DNA of 64,000 nt from Virgibacillus dokdonensis (GCF_900166595.1 NZ_LT745762.1:117971-181970); one strand, 5' to 3'. Positions 37,859-47,609 are shown, counted from the stretch's first letter. Program-made: numbers and translations. The notes: generated from the sequence alone by a model not told the origin.

Positions 37859-37897
37859 CTATAAAAAGGAAGTGCCGTAAAAGTACTTCCTTTTATA
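37859..37897. terminator. Rho-independent terminator after the XRE gene
   Basis: CTATAAAAAGGAAGT / ACTTCCTTTTATAG arms, near-perfect, 11-base loop. Confidence 0.85.
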
Positions 37898-38073
37898 GTG
37901 CTTCATTATATATCTTAAAGCTTCATTCAAAATAAAGTGCCTTACTAAATTATTAAGCACTCTTATTCTTTACACAATATACTAAAAAAAAGATAGCCAT
38001 GATCAACCATAAAAATTTCACATGCTACAAACGCGTTTACTTATGGAAGGAAATCAAGGCTTTGAAAATAATA

Positions 38074-38113
38074 AAGCCTAATTCCTACTCATTTTTACTG
38101 AGGAATTAAGCTT
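38074..38113. terminator. Hairpin terminator
   Basis: AAGCCTAATTCCTaCTCA / TGAGgAATTAAGCTT arms; lies downstream of the minus-strand DUF4268 gene. Confidence 0.6.
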
Positions 38114-38226
38114 CTGCTCATCAGCGTAATATTATCCAATTATTTAGCATTACTTTTTTTATAGTCTGGGAGGGATTAGGCCTCCTATTATTTATCACAC
38201 TATTTTTACATAGGAAAAACTATTAT

Positions 38227-39204
38227 CTATTCTATTTCTGAATCATATATATCCGTACCAAACTCCATAGTTTTTATACGTTTACTAAAAGCCCTTCTAA
38301 ATTTCACCGTCATATCTACAAGCCAATCCAAATATTCATTCCATTTATCTTTGTCTTCAATATTGGCACTCCTTTTTAAACTTATTATCTTATCTCTATT
38401 TTCAGGGTTTGGATTCCACTGTAACTCTTCTCCAATTTCAGACTCAATATCATCTTTATACATTTTTAATTGGCTTAAAGCACTATCGGCAATTTTATTA
38501 TTAATATAAACTCTGACTCCTATTTGATTAGATGAAGTAGACGCAATATTTGATAAGTTGATTCCTGATCTACCTAGTGACACATCATACCAATACTGTG
38601 GACGAGCAGTTTGAACTGAGGGAATATCTGGATGATTTTTTAATTTCTCCCTAAAATTAGACCAGAACTCCAGCTGCAGTTTTTTTGCTGGCGTTAGACT
38701 TTCGGTTGATTTTGAAATTGCTGTCTGTTTAACTATTTCTGTTGGTTGACTTACAACATTAAATCTAACAGCAGGCTTTGAGTCGTCAATTGACCATAAT
38801 TCTAGTGAAACACCATAAAAGGAAATATTATTTGAAATATGGTCATTTAGCCAATCTAGTGCTTTTTTGTGTTCTTCAGTAAAGTTTGTAGCAATCCATA
38901 TAATCGCTGAGGCATCTAATACAGAAGCATAAGTAATAGCCTTACCTAAATGATCATGATCAGTTTTTTCTAATTGATTTTCAATAACAATATAATCGTT
39001 GCTTCCAGCATCCTTTGCTAATATGTCAGCAGAATATGGTCCTACAGCTACTTCAGTACCCTCTACTTCAAGTTCGAGTCCCAGAGCTTTTCCTAATTCA
39101 GCAATATTCTCTTCATTTGCTAACCACGGTGTAAATTCTAAAGCTTCATGTGACCAGATATTTCTAACATTAACCTTTTTTAAATTCCCCAAGTTATCTG
39201 ACAC
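38227..39204 (-). CDS. DUF4268 protein with nuclease-like N-terminus
   Basis: 325 residues, GTG start behind GAGGTG. The N-terminal half has a PD-(D/E)XK-like strand order: VGPYSADILAKD, then YIVIENQLEKTDHDHLGKAITYA (about 70-90), in which ENQ takes the place of ExK. The C-terminal half is DUF4268: LEFWSNFREKL, ARPQYWYDVSLGRSGINLS and VRVYINNKIAD. Family members occur beside restriction systems and in defence islands; they may cleave or bind DNA, but activity is unproven. Single gene next to the recombinase module. Confidence 0.75.
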   Translation of the reverse strand: MSDNLGNLKKVNVRNIWSHEALEFTPWLANEENIAELGKALGLELEVEGTEVAVGPYSADILAKDAGSNDYIVIENQLEKTDHDHLGKAITYASVLDASAIIWIATNFTEEHKKALDWLNDHISNNISFYGVSLELWSIDDSKPAVRFNVVSQPTEIVKQTAISKSTESLTPAKKLQLEFWSNFREKLKNHPDIPSVQTARPQYWYDVSLGRSGINLSNIASTSSNQIGVRVYINNKIADSALSQLKMYKDDIESEIGEELQWNPNPENRDKIISLKRSANIEDKDKWNEYLDWLVDMTVKFRRAFSKRIKTMEFGTDIYDSEIE

Positions 39205-39557
39205 TCTATCACCTCATAACACAAAATGTTCATTTCCTAAAATTACTTATTATAAAGCTTAATAAATTTAATTATGTTAACGTTTATTATACTTATACAA
39301 TATGAATTATAAAAGCCATTTTCCTACCAACTAACTTCTTTTGTTCACACCCCTCTCTAAAAATGATGATGTTTAATTCACAATATTTGTCTATTGATAT
39401 TCATTATGAATTTATTCCAATTTCCAAATAAAATAAAAATATTTCTAATTTCCTCTTAAAATATCATTTTCCCGCGGTTATCATGTTTCAGCAAATGACA
39501 AGCCGGCTGTTATTTGTGTCTTAAAATCACAAATAGATAAGGGGAGTTCATTAAATT
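39205..39557. other. Intergenic before the first recombinase unit
   Basis: About 350 bp with no gene. An inverted repeat TTATTTGTG / CACAAATAG at about 39510-39535 lies just upstream of the small ORF-recombinase unit and may be its operator or a recombinase-binding site. Confidence 0.45.
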
Positions 39558-39734
39558 ATGATGAAAAACGAAATTATAGATTACGATAAAGATTTCAGAA
39601 TTAGACTTGCGACAAATAAAGAGTTAACAAAAATAAAAGGCTATGACTTTCTAAATTACCTAACTGACCTAATGGTTAAATATTCGGATTCTATAGGAGA
39701 AGGGCTTCCTATTGATTTGGAGGGTGAAGTATGA
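39558..39734 (+). CDS. Small protein coupled to recombinase 1 (58 aa)
   Basis: ATG at 39558 with GGGGAG upstream; encodes MMKNEIIDYDKDFRIRLATN and ends IDLEGEV. Its TGA overlaps the ATG of the large serine recombinase (ATGA), so the two are translationally coupled. No known motif. Candidate directionality factor or regulator by position only. Confidence 0.65.
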   Translation: MMKNEIIDYDKDFRIRLATNKELTKIKGYDFLNYLTDLMVKYSDSIGEGLPIDLEGEV

Positions 39735-41266
39735 CAGCGAAGATTGAAATGTCAGAAATGCAAGTTAACATGCCAGTAAAATATATAAGAGCATATGCTT
39801 ATGTTCGTATTAGTACAAATAAACAATTAGATAACACGTCTATTGAACAACAAATTGAAGCTATTGAAAAATATTGTAAGGAAAATAATATTATTCTTGT
39901 GAAAATATTTATAGAGGAACCCGCATCCGGAGAAAGCTTTTCAAATAGACCTGAGTTTAAAGAGATGTTTTATAACGTTTTCCAAAAGGAGAATAACATT
40001 GATTCCATCATCGTATTTAAACAAGATCGTATATCTCGTAATTCTTTAGATTCCCAATATATCTTTAGTCGTCTAAAAAAGGCTAACAAGAACTTAATTT
40101 CTATCGCTGATAATATCGACACAAATGATCCTAATTCAAAGCTAATCTATCAGATATTAGGTATTATTGCAGAAGTCGAAAAAGATCTAATCGCCTTCCG
40201 TACATCACTTGGTATGGAGAAGACATTTGAAAATGGCGACTTTAACGGTGGAATGGTATTTGGGTACAATTTAATAAATAAGAAATTAGTAATTGACGAA
40301 GATGAAGCAAGAGTAGTTAAATATATTTTTGATTGTTACTCTAACAAAATGTGGGGTTATCGAAAAATAGCTAGTAGCTTAAATATGCAAGGTATCAAAA
40401 CCAAAAAGGATAACCATTGGTCTATTACTGCTGTTAGAACTATTCTCAACAATAAAATTTACAATGGTTACGTTAAATGGAAAGGTAAATATAAAAAAGG
40501 TAACCATTATCCTATCATCAGTAACGAGCTTTGGGAAAGAACCCAAAAACTTTTATCACTACGTAGTTATACCCAAGATAAAATACACAACGGCTCCTTT
40601 CCATTATCAGGTCTATTAAAGTGTCCTACTTGTGGAGGCGCAATGGTACAAGGGAATGCAAACAAAAAATACAAATACTACGTGTGTGGCCGTTTCAAAA
40701 ACGGTGGTTCCAAAGCATGTAATTCTAATCTTGTAAGAAAGGAATATGCCGAACAACTAGTTTTATCACAAGTTATGAAACACCTTAACAATCTAAACCT
40801 CTCTGTACCATTGCAAACAGTTGTTAATAATAATCTTAAAAGTGAACTTGAACCAATTGAAGAAGAACTTAAATTACTAGAAAAAAGTTTAAGAGGACTG
40901 AAAAGAGAGAAACAGGAACTCTTGCAACTTTATACGAAGAAAATAATCGATATTGACACACTTAGTGATGAAATGAAGAGAATTCAGAATCAAGAAAGTG
41001 AACAAAAGGAATTTATAACAAAACTAACAAGGCAGATAGAACTAAAAAACAACAATGACCTATTACCGGTAATTAACAGCATTGCTAATGATTTTAATTC
41101 ACTTTTTAACCTATTAGATGACTATGATAAAAAAGAATTACTCCGGTTTCTTATCAAGGAAATTCAAGTAAATAGTGGAGAGAAACCTAAAGATCGAACA
41201 ATCAAGAATATAGTTTACGAGTTTGATCAAGAGTTATTTGAGGAGATAAGTCGTGAACTTGTTTAA
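39731..41266 (+). CDS. Large serine recombinase 1
   Basis: 511 residues. Catalytic resolvase domain: AYAYVRISTNKQLDNTSIEQQ with nucleophile Ser28, IIVFKQDRISRNSLDSQYIF (active-site arginines) and IIAEVEKDLIAFRTSLGM. The recombinase domain follows (GGMVFGYNLINKKLVIDEDE...NNKIYNGYVKWKGKY), then the zinc ribbon LLKCPTCGGAMVQG...YYVCGRF with C...C pairs and a long coiled coil (ELEPIEEELKLLEKSLRGLK). This is the layout of phage integrases, transposon recombinases and staphylococcal Ccr proteins. It is probably one of two proteins acting on the rlmH attachment sites, or the remnant enzyme of a second element. Confidence 0.9.
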   Translation: MTAKIEMSEMQVNMPVKYIRAYAYVRISTNKQLDNTSIEQQIEAIEKYCKENNIILVKIFIEEPASGESFSNRPEFKEMFYNVFQKENNIDSIIVFKQDRISRNSLDSQYIFSRLKKANKNLISIADNIDTNDPNSKLIYQILGIIAEVEKDLIAFRTSLGMEKTFENGDFNGGMVFGYNLINKKLVIDEDEARVVKYIFDCYSNKMWGYRKIASSLNMQGIKTKKDNHWSITAVRTILNNKIYNGYVKWKGKYKKGNHYPIISNELWERTQKLLSLRSYTQDKIHNGSFPLSGLLKCPTCGGAMVQGNANKKYKYYVCGRFKNGGSKACNSNLVRKEYAEQLVLSQVMKHLNNLNLSVPLQTVVNNNLKSELEPIEEELKLLEKSLRGLKREKQELLQLYTKKIIDIDTLSDEMKRIQNQESEQKEFITKLTRQIELKNNNDLLPVINSIANDFNSLFNLLDDYDKKELLRFLIKEIQVNSGEKPKDRTIKNIVYEFDQELFEEISRELV

Positions 41267-41320
41267 CAACTTGTTTGGGATTTTACTGTATATGTGTATT
41301 TTTTCTTAGTCTGAAGCTAA

Positions 41321-41352
41321 TTAGCAGTCTATTATTACAAATAGACTGCTAA
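41321..41352. terminator. Bidirectional terminator between recombinase 1 and nucleotidyltransferase
   Basis: TTAGCAGTCTAT / ATAGACTGCTAA perfect arms with an 8-base loop, TTTTAAT after it. Confidence 0.85.
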
Positions 41353-41360
41353 TTTTAATC

Positions 41361-41672
41361 TCATTGGTTGTCCTCGGTTACATATGTAATGGTTGACAGA
41401 ATATCTGACTTTAAAGCAGGTTTAATATCATTTAATATGACTAAATCAATTTGCTTTTGAAAAAGATCCTCAAGGATAATTTTTAAGTCCATATAATTAT
41501 CAAAAGATATATCTGAGGCATTAAATTCTACTAATACATCAATATCGCTTAATTCTTCTTGTTTATCACGATTATACGAACCGAACAAGCCGATTCGCTT
41601 AACACCGTATTCCACTCTCCATGTATTTAGGTTCTTAGACAATTCATCAATGATTTCTTGTTTCGATAACAT
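41361..41672 (-). CDS. MNT-type nucleotidyltransferase
   Basis: 103 residues from the ATG at 41672. The minimal nucleotidyltransferase signature is intact: RIGLFGSYNRDKQEELSDIDVLVEF (GS motif and DxD, in parts GLFGSYNRDK and SDIDVLVEF), followed by LEDLFQKQIDLVIL. MntA-like enzymes AMPylate HEPN toxins and act as antitoxins. No classical HepT gene is adjacent; the downstream-read neighbours at 41744 and 42769 are candidates for a partner. Last gene of the second accessory block. Confidence 0.8.
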   Translation of the reverse strand: MLSKQEIIDELSKNLNTWRVEYGVKRIGLFGSYNRDKQEELSDIDVLVEFNASDISFDNYMDLKIILEDLFQKQIDLVILNDIKPALKSDILSTITYVTEDNQ

Positions 41673-41743
41673 AACATCAGCACCATTTCCCGATATTTCA
41701 ATTGTTTTGAAGTTCAATGAAAGACAGAAAACGAGTAGGCTTT

Positions 41744-42517
41744 CTACTCGTTCGACTCTTCTAACAATATAGTAAAAATCAAATCATTTTCTAGTAGTTG
41801 TTTCGTTTTAATAATTGAAAGATGTTCGCTAATATCTCCAAGTTCGAGTTGAAGTGGCCCAGATGGATCTCCTCCAAAGGCAACTAAACGATATTCATTC
41901 TGATATTTAAAGAAGTTGTCTTTTTCAAAGAAGAGATCCAAACTTCCTTTATTAAAAGCACTAATTCTATCTGAACGGTTAATGGATTGGTCTTCATATC
42001 TTACAATATTCGTTACCACATTAACTCCTTTTTTCTTTGCAGCTTCATCTACTCGTTCTAAAAACTCACCCACATTTATGAGTGCCACGTGGTCACCAAA
42101 ATCTTTTTCTGCTCTTTCTACCATTTCATTTGGTAGAACAAGTTTTACTTTTGCAATCCCTGTTTCTTTATCGAGACTTACTACTTCTAAGACATCAGGT
42201 GTAATTGCTGTCGCACAATACAAGTGATTTTGAAGATCATCATCGCTTCTTAATACAGATTCAGAAGCCTTTCCTTGAAGAATGACATTATCGCTCTCCA
42301 TCGGCGTTAACTTCCAATCAACATCATTTAAAATTAGTGCCAATTCATTCTTATCTCCTTGCCCTTGATTTCCCTCTTTTTCTTCTTGTTCTTTAAAAAA
42401 TTTAAACTGATTCATGTAAAGCAAGCCATTCGACAAATCCTCTAAATATTTCTTACTTGAAAATTTGAGCAGCCCGATTAATTTATTATCATTAGGAACA
42501 AGTTCTCTTAACTTCAT
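41744..42517 (-). CDS. Hypothetical protein, DUF2971-like N-terminus
   Basis: 257 residues, ATG behind AAAGGAAAA. The start KLIGLLKFSSKKYLEDLSNGLLYMNQFKFFKE (in pieces: LLKFSSKKYLEDL, GLLYMNQFKFFKE) resembles proteins of the DUF2971 type, and NEYRLVAFGGDPSGPLQL near the end fits the same fold. The family is frequent in defence islands; catalytic role unknown. It lies 72 bases upstream of the nucleotidyltransferase gene on the same strand, so the two may be one operon. Confidence 0.6.
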   Translation of the reverse strand: MKLRELVPNDNKLIGLLKFSSKKYLEDLSNGLLYMNQFKFFKEQEEKEGNQGQGDKNELALILNDVDWKLTPMESDNVILQGKASESVLRSDDDLQNHLYCATAITPDVLEVVSLDKETGIAKVKLVLPNEMVERAEKDFGDHVALINVGEFLERVDEAAKKKGVNVVTNIVRYEDQSINRSDRISAFNKGSLDLFFEKDNFFKYQNEYRLVAFGGDPSGPLQLELGDISEHLSIIKTKQLLENDLIFTILLEESNE

Positions 42518-42768
42518 AGTATCATTTTCCTTTCTAGTTTAGTTTCATATTTTTTGAATGCCTATAAAATTATCGGCCTAAAAAGAAACGTAGGGATAGT
42601 GATTCTGAATCACTTAAAGAAAATGATTCAAGAAAACCCTTCACTTTATTATTATAATGTTCAAAAGACTGCCGACACTAAATCATATAGATGTCATTTT
42701 TTAGGTAAATGAATTTTAGGGAATAAATTGACATACTTTTTTAATTAATGGCCAAAAATAATACCAAC
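42518..42768. other. Intergenic, nothing recognised
   Basis: AT-rich; an imperfect palindrome GAATCACTTAAAGAAAATGATTC at about 42605-42630 is the only pattern seen. Confidence 0.35.
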
Positions 42769-44082
42769 CTATTTATCAGTAAATAAAATCTTCCACTCAC
42801 TATCAGAAAGTAATCTTTCTCGATACTTTAATGCATTTGGTATATTTCTATTAATTAAGCATTTATTTTCCAAGCAGTCCAAATATAAGGCTAATTGAAC
42901 CAAAGCATAAAGCTCAAAATCAGACTCAACACCTTTAAATGAAACATACTTTTCTAGAAATGGACGTAACTCTTGTAATTGAATGTAAGCCCATTGTTTA
43001 TTATTATAACCTGAGTCATAACCTAAATAACTAATTTTCTCTAAATTATAACTGTATCTTTTTTGTTCATCGCTTCCACTATAAGGTGAATATAATTCAC
43101 AATATAAAGTTGTTTCTTTATTCTCTTCGTGATATAGCAATCCGTTATTTTCAAACCCACCTTCACTCATATTTTGTATACTATTATGTTCAAATTCAAT
43201 TGCATATTTAAGTGCATTTAGATATAAATCCATCTTATTTTGATTTTTATTATTTGTTAACTTTAGTTCAAATAAATTTATAATAGGATCAAAGGGATAC
43301 CAGATTTCTGAACCGTATCGCTCAATTTGTTCAGTGTTTAAATTTCTAAGATAATCAATATAATTACTAAACTCATTTTCTTTCTTTATAATTTTTTGCT
43401 TGAAATTAGATATAACCTGTTTTTGATACTCGTCAATTGAATTTATTATTTCTAGAAGAAACTCTAATCTTGTTTTTACGAAAGCAAATATTTGTGAAAT
43501 GAATATCCTAACCCTTTTGAAATTGTCTTCATCCTTACTTGTATACACTACTGCGTAGATATCACAATCATCATCAATCCATACTCTTCCGTTATTCCAT
43601 GTTACAAATGGGCTACATTCAAAGTCATTATCCTGATAAGATTTGTGTCTACTTGTTTCTACCGGATGAACAGAACATAAAGAACGCAAGTATGCAAAAT
43701 ATTTCTCATCTGTCCCTGCCCCATCTTTGCCAACTTGATTAAAAATTGCGATTGACTTCTTAATTCTATCATCCGGTACATCAAATATTTTTGCCAGTTC
43801 TTTTACACAATCCACAACAACAGACGCATTATTCATAAAATCAAAGAAGTCAAAAGCACTTCTATTGTACTTACCTGTATTTAATTCAAGTCCATTTAAG
43901 TAATCGACAGTATCGTCAAGCCTGTCCATAATTGCACAAATTTTATCCCATGCACGGTGGACTTTATCTTTTTTGAAATAAATCTTTTTGTTAAAGGTTA
44001 TATTTTGCTCCTCGTTCACTTTCTCTCTTAATAATTTTAGAATTTTAGTATCCAGATTTATCTGAAATGTAACCTTTTTCAT
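42769..44082 (-). CDS. Hypothetical protein with HEPN-like R-x5-H motif
   Basis: 437 residues, ATG behind GAAGGGAG. A mostly helical N-terminal region contains FDFMNNASVVVDCVKELAKIF followed by YFAYLRSLCSVHPVETSRH, an R-x5-H pattern (about 132-138) in a helical pair, the arrangement of a HEPN domain. A beta segment FVTWNNGRVWIDDDCDIYAVVYTS and a long helical C-terminal half follow. Function unknown; if HEPN, it could be an RNase effector whose antitoxin is the nucleotidyltransferase two genes downstream. Confidence 0.55.
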   Translation of the reverse strand: MKKVTFQINLDTKILKLLREKVNEEQNITFNKKIYFKKDKVHRAWDKICAIMDRLDDTVDYLNGLELNTGKYNRSAFDFFDFMNNASVVVDCVKELAKIFDVPDDRIKKSIAIFNQVGKDGAGTDEKYFAYLRSLCSVHPVETSRHKSYQDNDFECSPFVTWNNGRVWIDDDCDIYAVVYTSKDEDNFKRVRIFISQIFAFVKTRLEFLLEIINSIDEYQKQVISNFKQKIIKKENEFSNYIDYLRNLNTEQIERYGSEIWYPFDPIINLFELKLTNNKNQNKMDLYLNALKYAIEFEHNSIQNMSEGGFENNGLLYHEENKETTLYCELYSPYSGSDEQKRYSYNLEKISYLGYDSGYNNKQWAYIQLQELRPFLEKYVSFKGVESDFELYALVQLALYLDCLENKCLINRNIPNALKYRERLLSDSEWKILFTDK

Positions 44083-44216
44083 TTTAAGCTCCCTTCTTTA
44101 ATTAGTTTTCACGATTTTACTCGTATCTCTTATCTTAAAATAGACTGTTAGTATTTAATTTCAAGTTTTATTTTACTTTTTATCCATTTATCGTTATAAT
44201 AATAGTAGAATATAAA

Positions 44217-44279
44217 GAGCTTGACTTTTCTGAAGACTTACGTTCCACGTGAGTTACTAATGTAGGAAAAGTGGGGCTC
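44217..44279 (-). terminator. Hairpin terminator overlapping the end of the DUF3800 gene
   Basis: Outer arms GAGC...ACTTTTC / GAAAAGT...GCTC and an inner ACTTACGT / ACGTGAGT pairing; starts at the DUF3800 stop codon. Confidence 0.6.
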
Positions 44280-45120
44280 ATTTTTTATTTTTTGCTAAAT
44301 ATTGTTTATTAAGATGTCTGTCAACTGGTGTAAACTTCCAATGCCTATATGGATGATCCCATTTATTTTCAGGGTTACCTTTAATACCTGTACTCTCTCC
44401 AACATTAAAATTAGGATATACCTCCCTTATCCTCTTATTAATTAACTTATATAGTTCATGTTTAGCGACTGTTCTCTTTCCTCTTCTTTTTTTCCCATCG
44501 GGAATTACCTTATGTTTTTCATTTAATCTAAATTCTATAGAACCCAATACTACGTCTAAACACTGAAGTATTACATGGTTGTGTGACTTAGCTTCAGCTA
44601 TATCATCTTTACTATGAATAAATAAATTTGCTTCTATAAATTCTTCCTGATATTGGAGATTATAAATAAAGTCCTTAAATTTCTCGTTCTTTTCTTTTGT
44701 ATCAGGTAATTGATCAAAAAAAGGGTAAATTGAAATTGGATTATTACTCTTATTAGAATATCGAAATCCAAAGGCATGTTTAAAAAATTGATAATAAAGT
44801 AAAAAGTACTCATTATCTCTTTGTTCCTTAGAAAGCTGGGCAGGATTAAACATATTATGTGTAAACATAATCCTTATCTTTACCTTATCTTGTTGAATGA
44901 AATTAAAAAATTCCTCCATTAACAACATATATTTATCCAAATAATGTGGTGTTACCTTTTGCCATTTTACTTCACCAAATAAATTTAACTCTTGTTTCTT
45001 ACTTTCCAACTTTGTTCTTACTTCTTGAAAATGTATTGACCTAACTAATGCTCCACCGTAGAAGTTACCGAAGTAGGCACCGTTTTTCTCAGATTCATCA
45101 CAGTAGACAATATATTGCAA
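44278..45120 (-). CDS. DUF3800 protein (RNase H-like fold)
   Basis: 280 residues; TTG start 8 bases after AGGAGG. N-terminal hallmark YIVYCDESEKNGAYFGNFYGG with DES acidic pair, middle YPFFDQLPDTKEKN and C-terminal ILQCLDVVLGSIEFRLN, the conserved positions of DUF3800, which is predicted to adopt an RNase H-like nuclease fold. Members are common on mobile elements and in defence islands. It ends in KRRGKRTVAKHELYK and a basic tail that could bind nucleic acid. First gene of the second accessory block, adjacent to recombinase 2 but on the other strand. Confidence 0.8.
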   Translation of the reverse strand: MQYIVYCDESEKNGAYFGNFYGGALVRSIHFQEVRTKLESKKQELNLFGEVKWQKVTPHYLDKYMLLMEEFFNFIQQDKVKIRIMFTHNMFNPAQLSKEQRDNEYFLLYYQFFKHAFGFRYSNKSNNPISIYPFFDQLPDTKEKNEKFKDFIYNLQYQEEFIEANLFIHSKDDIAEAKSHNHVILQCLDVVLGSIEFRLNEKHKVIPDGKKRRGKRTVAKHELYKLINKRIREVYPNFNVGESTGIKGNPENKWDHPYRHWKFTPVDRHLNKQYLAKNKK

Positions 45121-45404
45121 GTTAACGTCCTCCTAATACTCTATCATCGCAATCTTGTGACTATATTATAACACCTTAATCTATCAATATGAATGAACCT
45201 AAAAATAGTAGATTAGTTATTCATGAGTTCTTATCAACACTACTCTACGATTTACATTTATGTTATAATAATAGTTTTGCATCCTATTTAGTAATAATTT
45301 CCAAGATAAACATTATAAATTAGCTGAATTGTTACTGATTTTTAAAACTTCCATTTCTACTTTCTTTATTTTCATTGTAATATCAACTTATAGGAGGATT
45401 AGAT

Positions 45405-47156
45405 ATGGAGATATCAAAAGTAGCAATCTACGCTCGCGTAAGTACAGAAGAACAAGCAAAAGAAGGTTTCAGTATAGCCGCACAGCTTCAAACACTACGG
45501 CAATATGCACAAATTTATAACTGGGAAGTGATTGATGAATACGTCGATGAAGGAATTAGCGGTAAATCCGTAAAAGGACGTCCGGAAATGAAAAGACTTA
45601 TAAAAGATGTAGAAAATGAAAGATTCGATGCGGTAATAGTATGGAAAATTTCTCGACTTTCAAGAAATATGTTAGACACACTCACGATTCTAGATAAGTT
45701 TGAAAAATACGATGTGAAGTTTATATCTTACTCTGAGAACTTTGATACCAGTAGTCCTATAGGTCGCCTAGTACTTCAAATTATGGCTTCTATTGCTGAA
45801 ATGGAACGTAATACTTTAGCAGAAAACGTTAAACTAGGAATGAAACAACGAGCATTGGAGGGACGTTGGAACGGTGGCATTGTATTTGGATACGACACTG
45901 TAAAAAAGGAACTTGTTATTAATGAAAAGGAAGCAGAAGTAGTACAGCTCATCTATCATATGTACGCAGATGGGAAAGGGCTACGAGCAATTTCTAACCA
46001 TTTAAATAAATCAGGCTATAAGACGAAACGTAACCGATATTTTTCCATCAATGGTGTAGCCCAAATTCTAGACAATGTTGTATATAACGGTAAAATCAGT
46101 TGGCTAAAAGTTGAGAACTGGGACACCAAACGTAGGAAAGGGAAAAATCCCAACCCCATCCTTGTTGAAGGAAAGCATGAGGGTATTATTTCGGATGAAT
46201 TATGGAACATTGTACAAGCAAGGAGAAAAAGCAAATCATTTAAGCAGCGCCAATCAAATGAGCCATTTTTACTAAGTAAGCTGTTGCGTTGTCCAGATTG
46301 TGGCCAAGGGATGGTTCCTTCTATTACAACATACACCCTAAAAGATGGGACAAAACGAAAACATCGCTATTACGTTTGTAGTGATTTTCATAATAAAGGG
46401 TCTGCTGCTTGTAAAGCTAATTCCATTAAAGCATATGATGCAGAAGATACGGTTATCAAGAAAATTGAACAATTTAGTTCTAATAAAAAGAGGCTATATA
46501 AAACACTCACAGACATTAGTTCTAGTTCTGCCCATTCGATAAGTCAGCTTAATAAGGAACTAGAAGAGATTGAAACGCAACTAAAAGAAATAGAACAATT
46601 ACAAGCTAAGTATATGGAAGCCTTTGAAAAGAACACACTCCCTGTAGATATTCTACAAGAAAGACTACAAAAAGTTTCCAATGATAAGAGGGGGTTAGAA
46701 CAAAAGAAAAATGAGGTTATAATACAATTAGGCTCTGTCGATTCCAAAGTAATCCAACCAGAGTTGATCGAAAAACTACTAAAGAAATTCTTATCGGTTT
46801 ACAAAGAGACGTCTAGGGACAACCAAAAACAATTGCTACAGTTGTTAATTGATAATATTACAATCAAACAAAATGACAAATCAAGATGCATAAATAACGT
46901 AGAACTTGAATTTGATTTTTCTGAACTACACATATCGAAAACTTTTACATTAATCCACTTGTTATATCGTGAAACGGATAATGAACTCACCTTTTCAATA
47001 CCCGCTTCCGATAAAGAATTACCACCTTATCTACAACAATTTTTGCCTCTATTTATGGTACGGTTCTCCCCGATTAATCCGAAATGCCCTATACACCTGC
47101 TCCAACAGAATAAACCGCATCACCTGATGTGGAAAAGTCATTTTCGAAAAGGATAG
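45405..47156 (+). CDS. Large serine recombinase 2, overlapping rlmH and the attachment site
   Basis: 583 residues in the integrated state; ATG behind AGGAGG. Resolvase domain: [19 protein letters not shown] (nucleophile Ser13), [17 protein letters not shown] and [20 protein letters not shown]. Then the recombinase domain ([21 protein letters not shown]), zinc ribbon [14 protein letters not shown]...YYVCSDF, and coiled coil [19 protein letters not shown]. The last ~33 codons (from [11 protein letters not shown] on) run through the att core into the 3' end of rlmH antisense. In the excised circle, joining to the left junction would make the frame end MVRFTMVI-stop, giving 558 residues. It is most likely the enzyme that integrates the island, by analogy with Ccr proteins at the same site. 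Confidence 0.9.
   Translation: MEISKVAIYARVSTEEQAKEGFSIAAQLQTLRQYAQIYNWEVIDEYVDEGISGKSVKGRPEMKRLIKDVENERFDAVIVWKISRLSRNMLDTLTILDKFEKYDVKFISYSENFDTSSPIGRLVLQIMASIAEMERNTLAENVKLGMKQRALEGRWNGGIVFGYDTVKKELVINEKEAEVVQLIYHMYADGKGLRAISNHLNKSGYKTKRNRYFSINGVAQILDNVVYNGKISWLKVENWDTKRRKGKNPNPILVEGKHEGIISDELWNIVQARRKSKSFKQRQSNEPFLLSKLLRCPDCGQGMVPSITTYTLKDGTKRKHRYYVCSDFHNKGSAACKANSIKAYDAEDTVIKKIEQFSSNKKRLYKTLTDISSSSAHSISQLNKELEEIETQLKEIEQLQAKYMEAFEKNTLPVDILQERLQKVSNDKRGLEQKKNEVIIQLGSVDSKVIQPELIEKLLKKFLSVYKETSRDNQKQLLQLLIDNITIKQNDKSRCINNVELEFDFSELHISKTFTLIHLLYRETDNELTFSIPASDKELPPYLQQFLPLFMVRFSPINPKCPIHLLQQNKPHHLMWKSHFRKG
47045..47069. other. Right attachment site at the 3' end of rlmH
   Basis: CTATTTATGGTACGGTTCTCC within 25 bp that matches 9191-9215 at 22 positions. 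It encodes GEPYHK-stop of RlmH on the minus strand and FMVRFS of recombinase 2 on the plus strand. Confidence 0.85.
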
Positions 47157-47528
47157 AGCAAAATTACTTCTATGTTGTACCTCTGCACTGATTCCAAGTG
47201 ATCCGCCAATGACAAAGGCTATTTTGCTTTTCCCATAGGTGGCGAGTTCATCCAATTTGCTGGCAAATTGCTCTGAAGTAAGCATGTTGCCGTTAATTTC
47301 TAACGTGACAACAAATGTGTCTGGATGAATATGGCTTAAAATGCGCTCCCCTTCTTTTTGTTTCACATGTAACATTTGCGCTTCACTTAAGTTTTCCGGG
47401 GCTTTTTCATCAGCTACTTCCACGGTATCTACTTTTGCGTACGTGCTTAAACGTTTTAAATATTCTTGTATGCCTTGCTTTAAATATTTTTCTTTTAATT
47501 TTCCTACTGATACAATGGTAATTTTCAT
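47049..47528 (-). CDS. rlmH: 23S rRNA pseudouridine-1915 N3-methyltransferase
   Basis: 159 residues, exactly the length of Bacillus RlmH, starting [25 protein letters not shown] methyltransferase fold with the knot residues [10 protein letters not shown] and the conserved C-terminal [14 protein letters not shown]...[17 protein letters not shown]. It methylates a pseudouridine in helix 69 of 23S rRNA in assembled ribosomes. The gene (staphylococcal name orfX) is the integration locus of SCC elements; its 3' end is intact here because the att core restores the last codons. Start chosen as the ATG at 47528; the longer frame places a GAGG site inside the coding region. Confidence 0.95.
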   Translation of the reverse strand: MKITIVSVGKLKEKYLKQGIQEYLKRLSTYAKVDTVEVADEKAPENLSEAQMLHVKQKEGERILSHIHPDTFVVTLEINGNMLTSEQFASKLDELATYGKSKIAFVIGGSLGISAEVQHRSNFALSFSKMTFPHQVMRFILLEQVYRAFRINRGEPYHK

Positions 47529-47609
47529 AATGCGTAACGTCCTCATAGATTTTTTCTTTAGTTTACCATAACTGACCGTGCTTTTTGCTAAAATTTCTTC
47601 TCTTCACTC

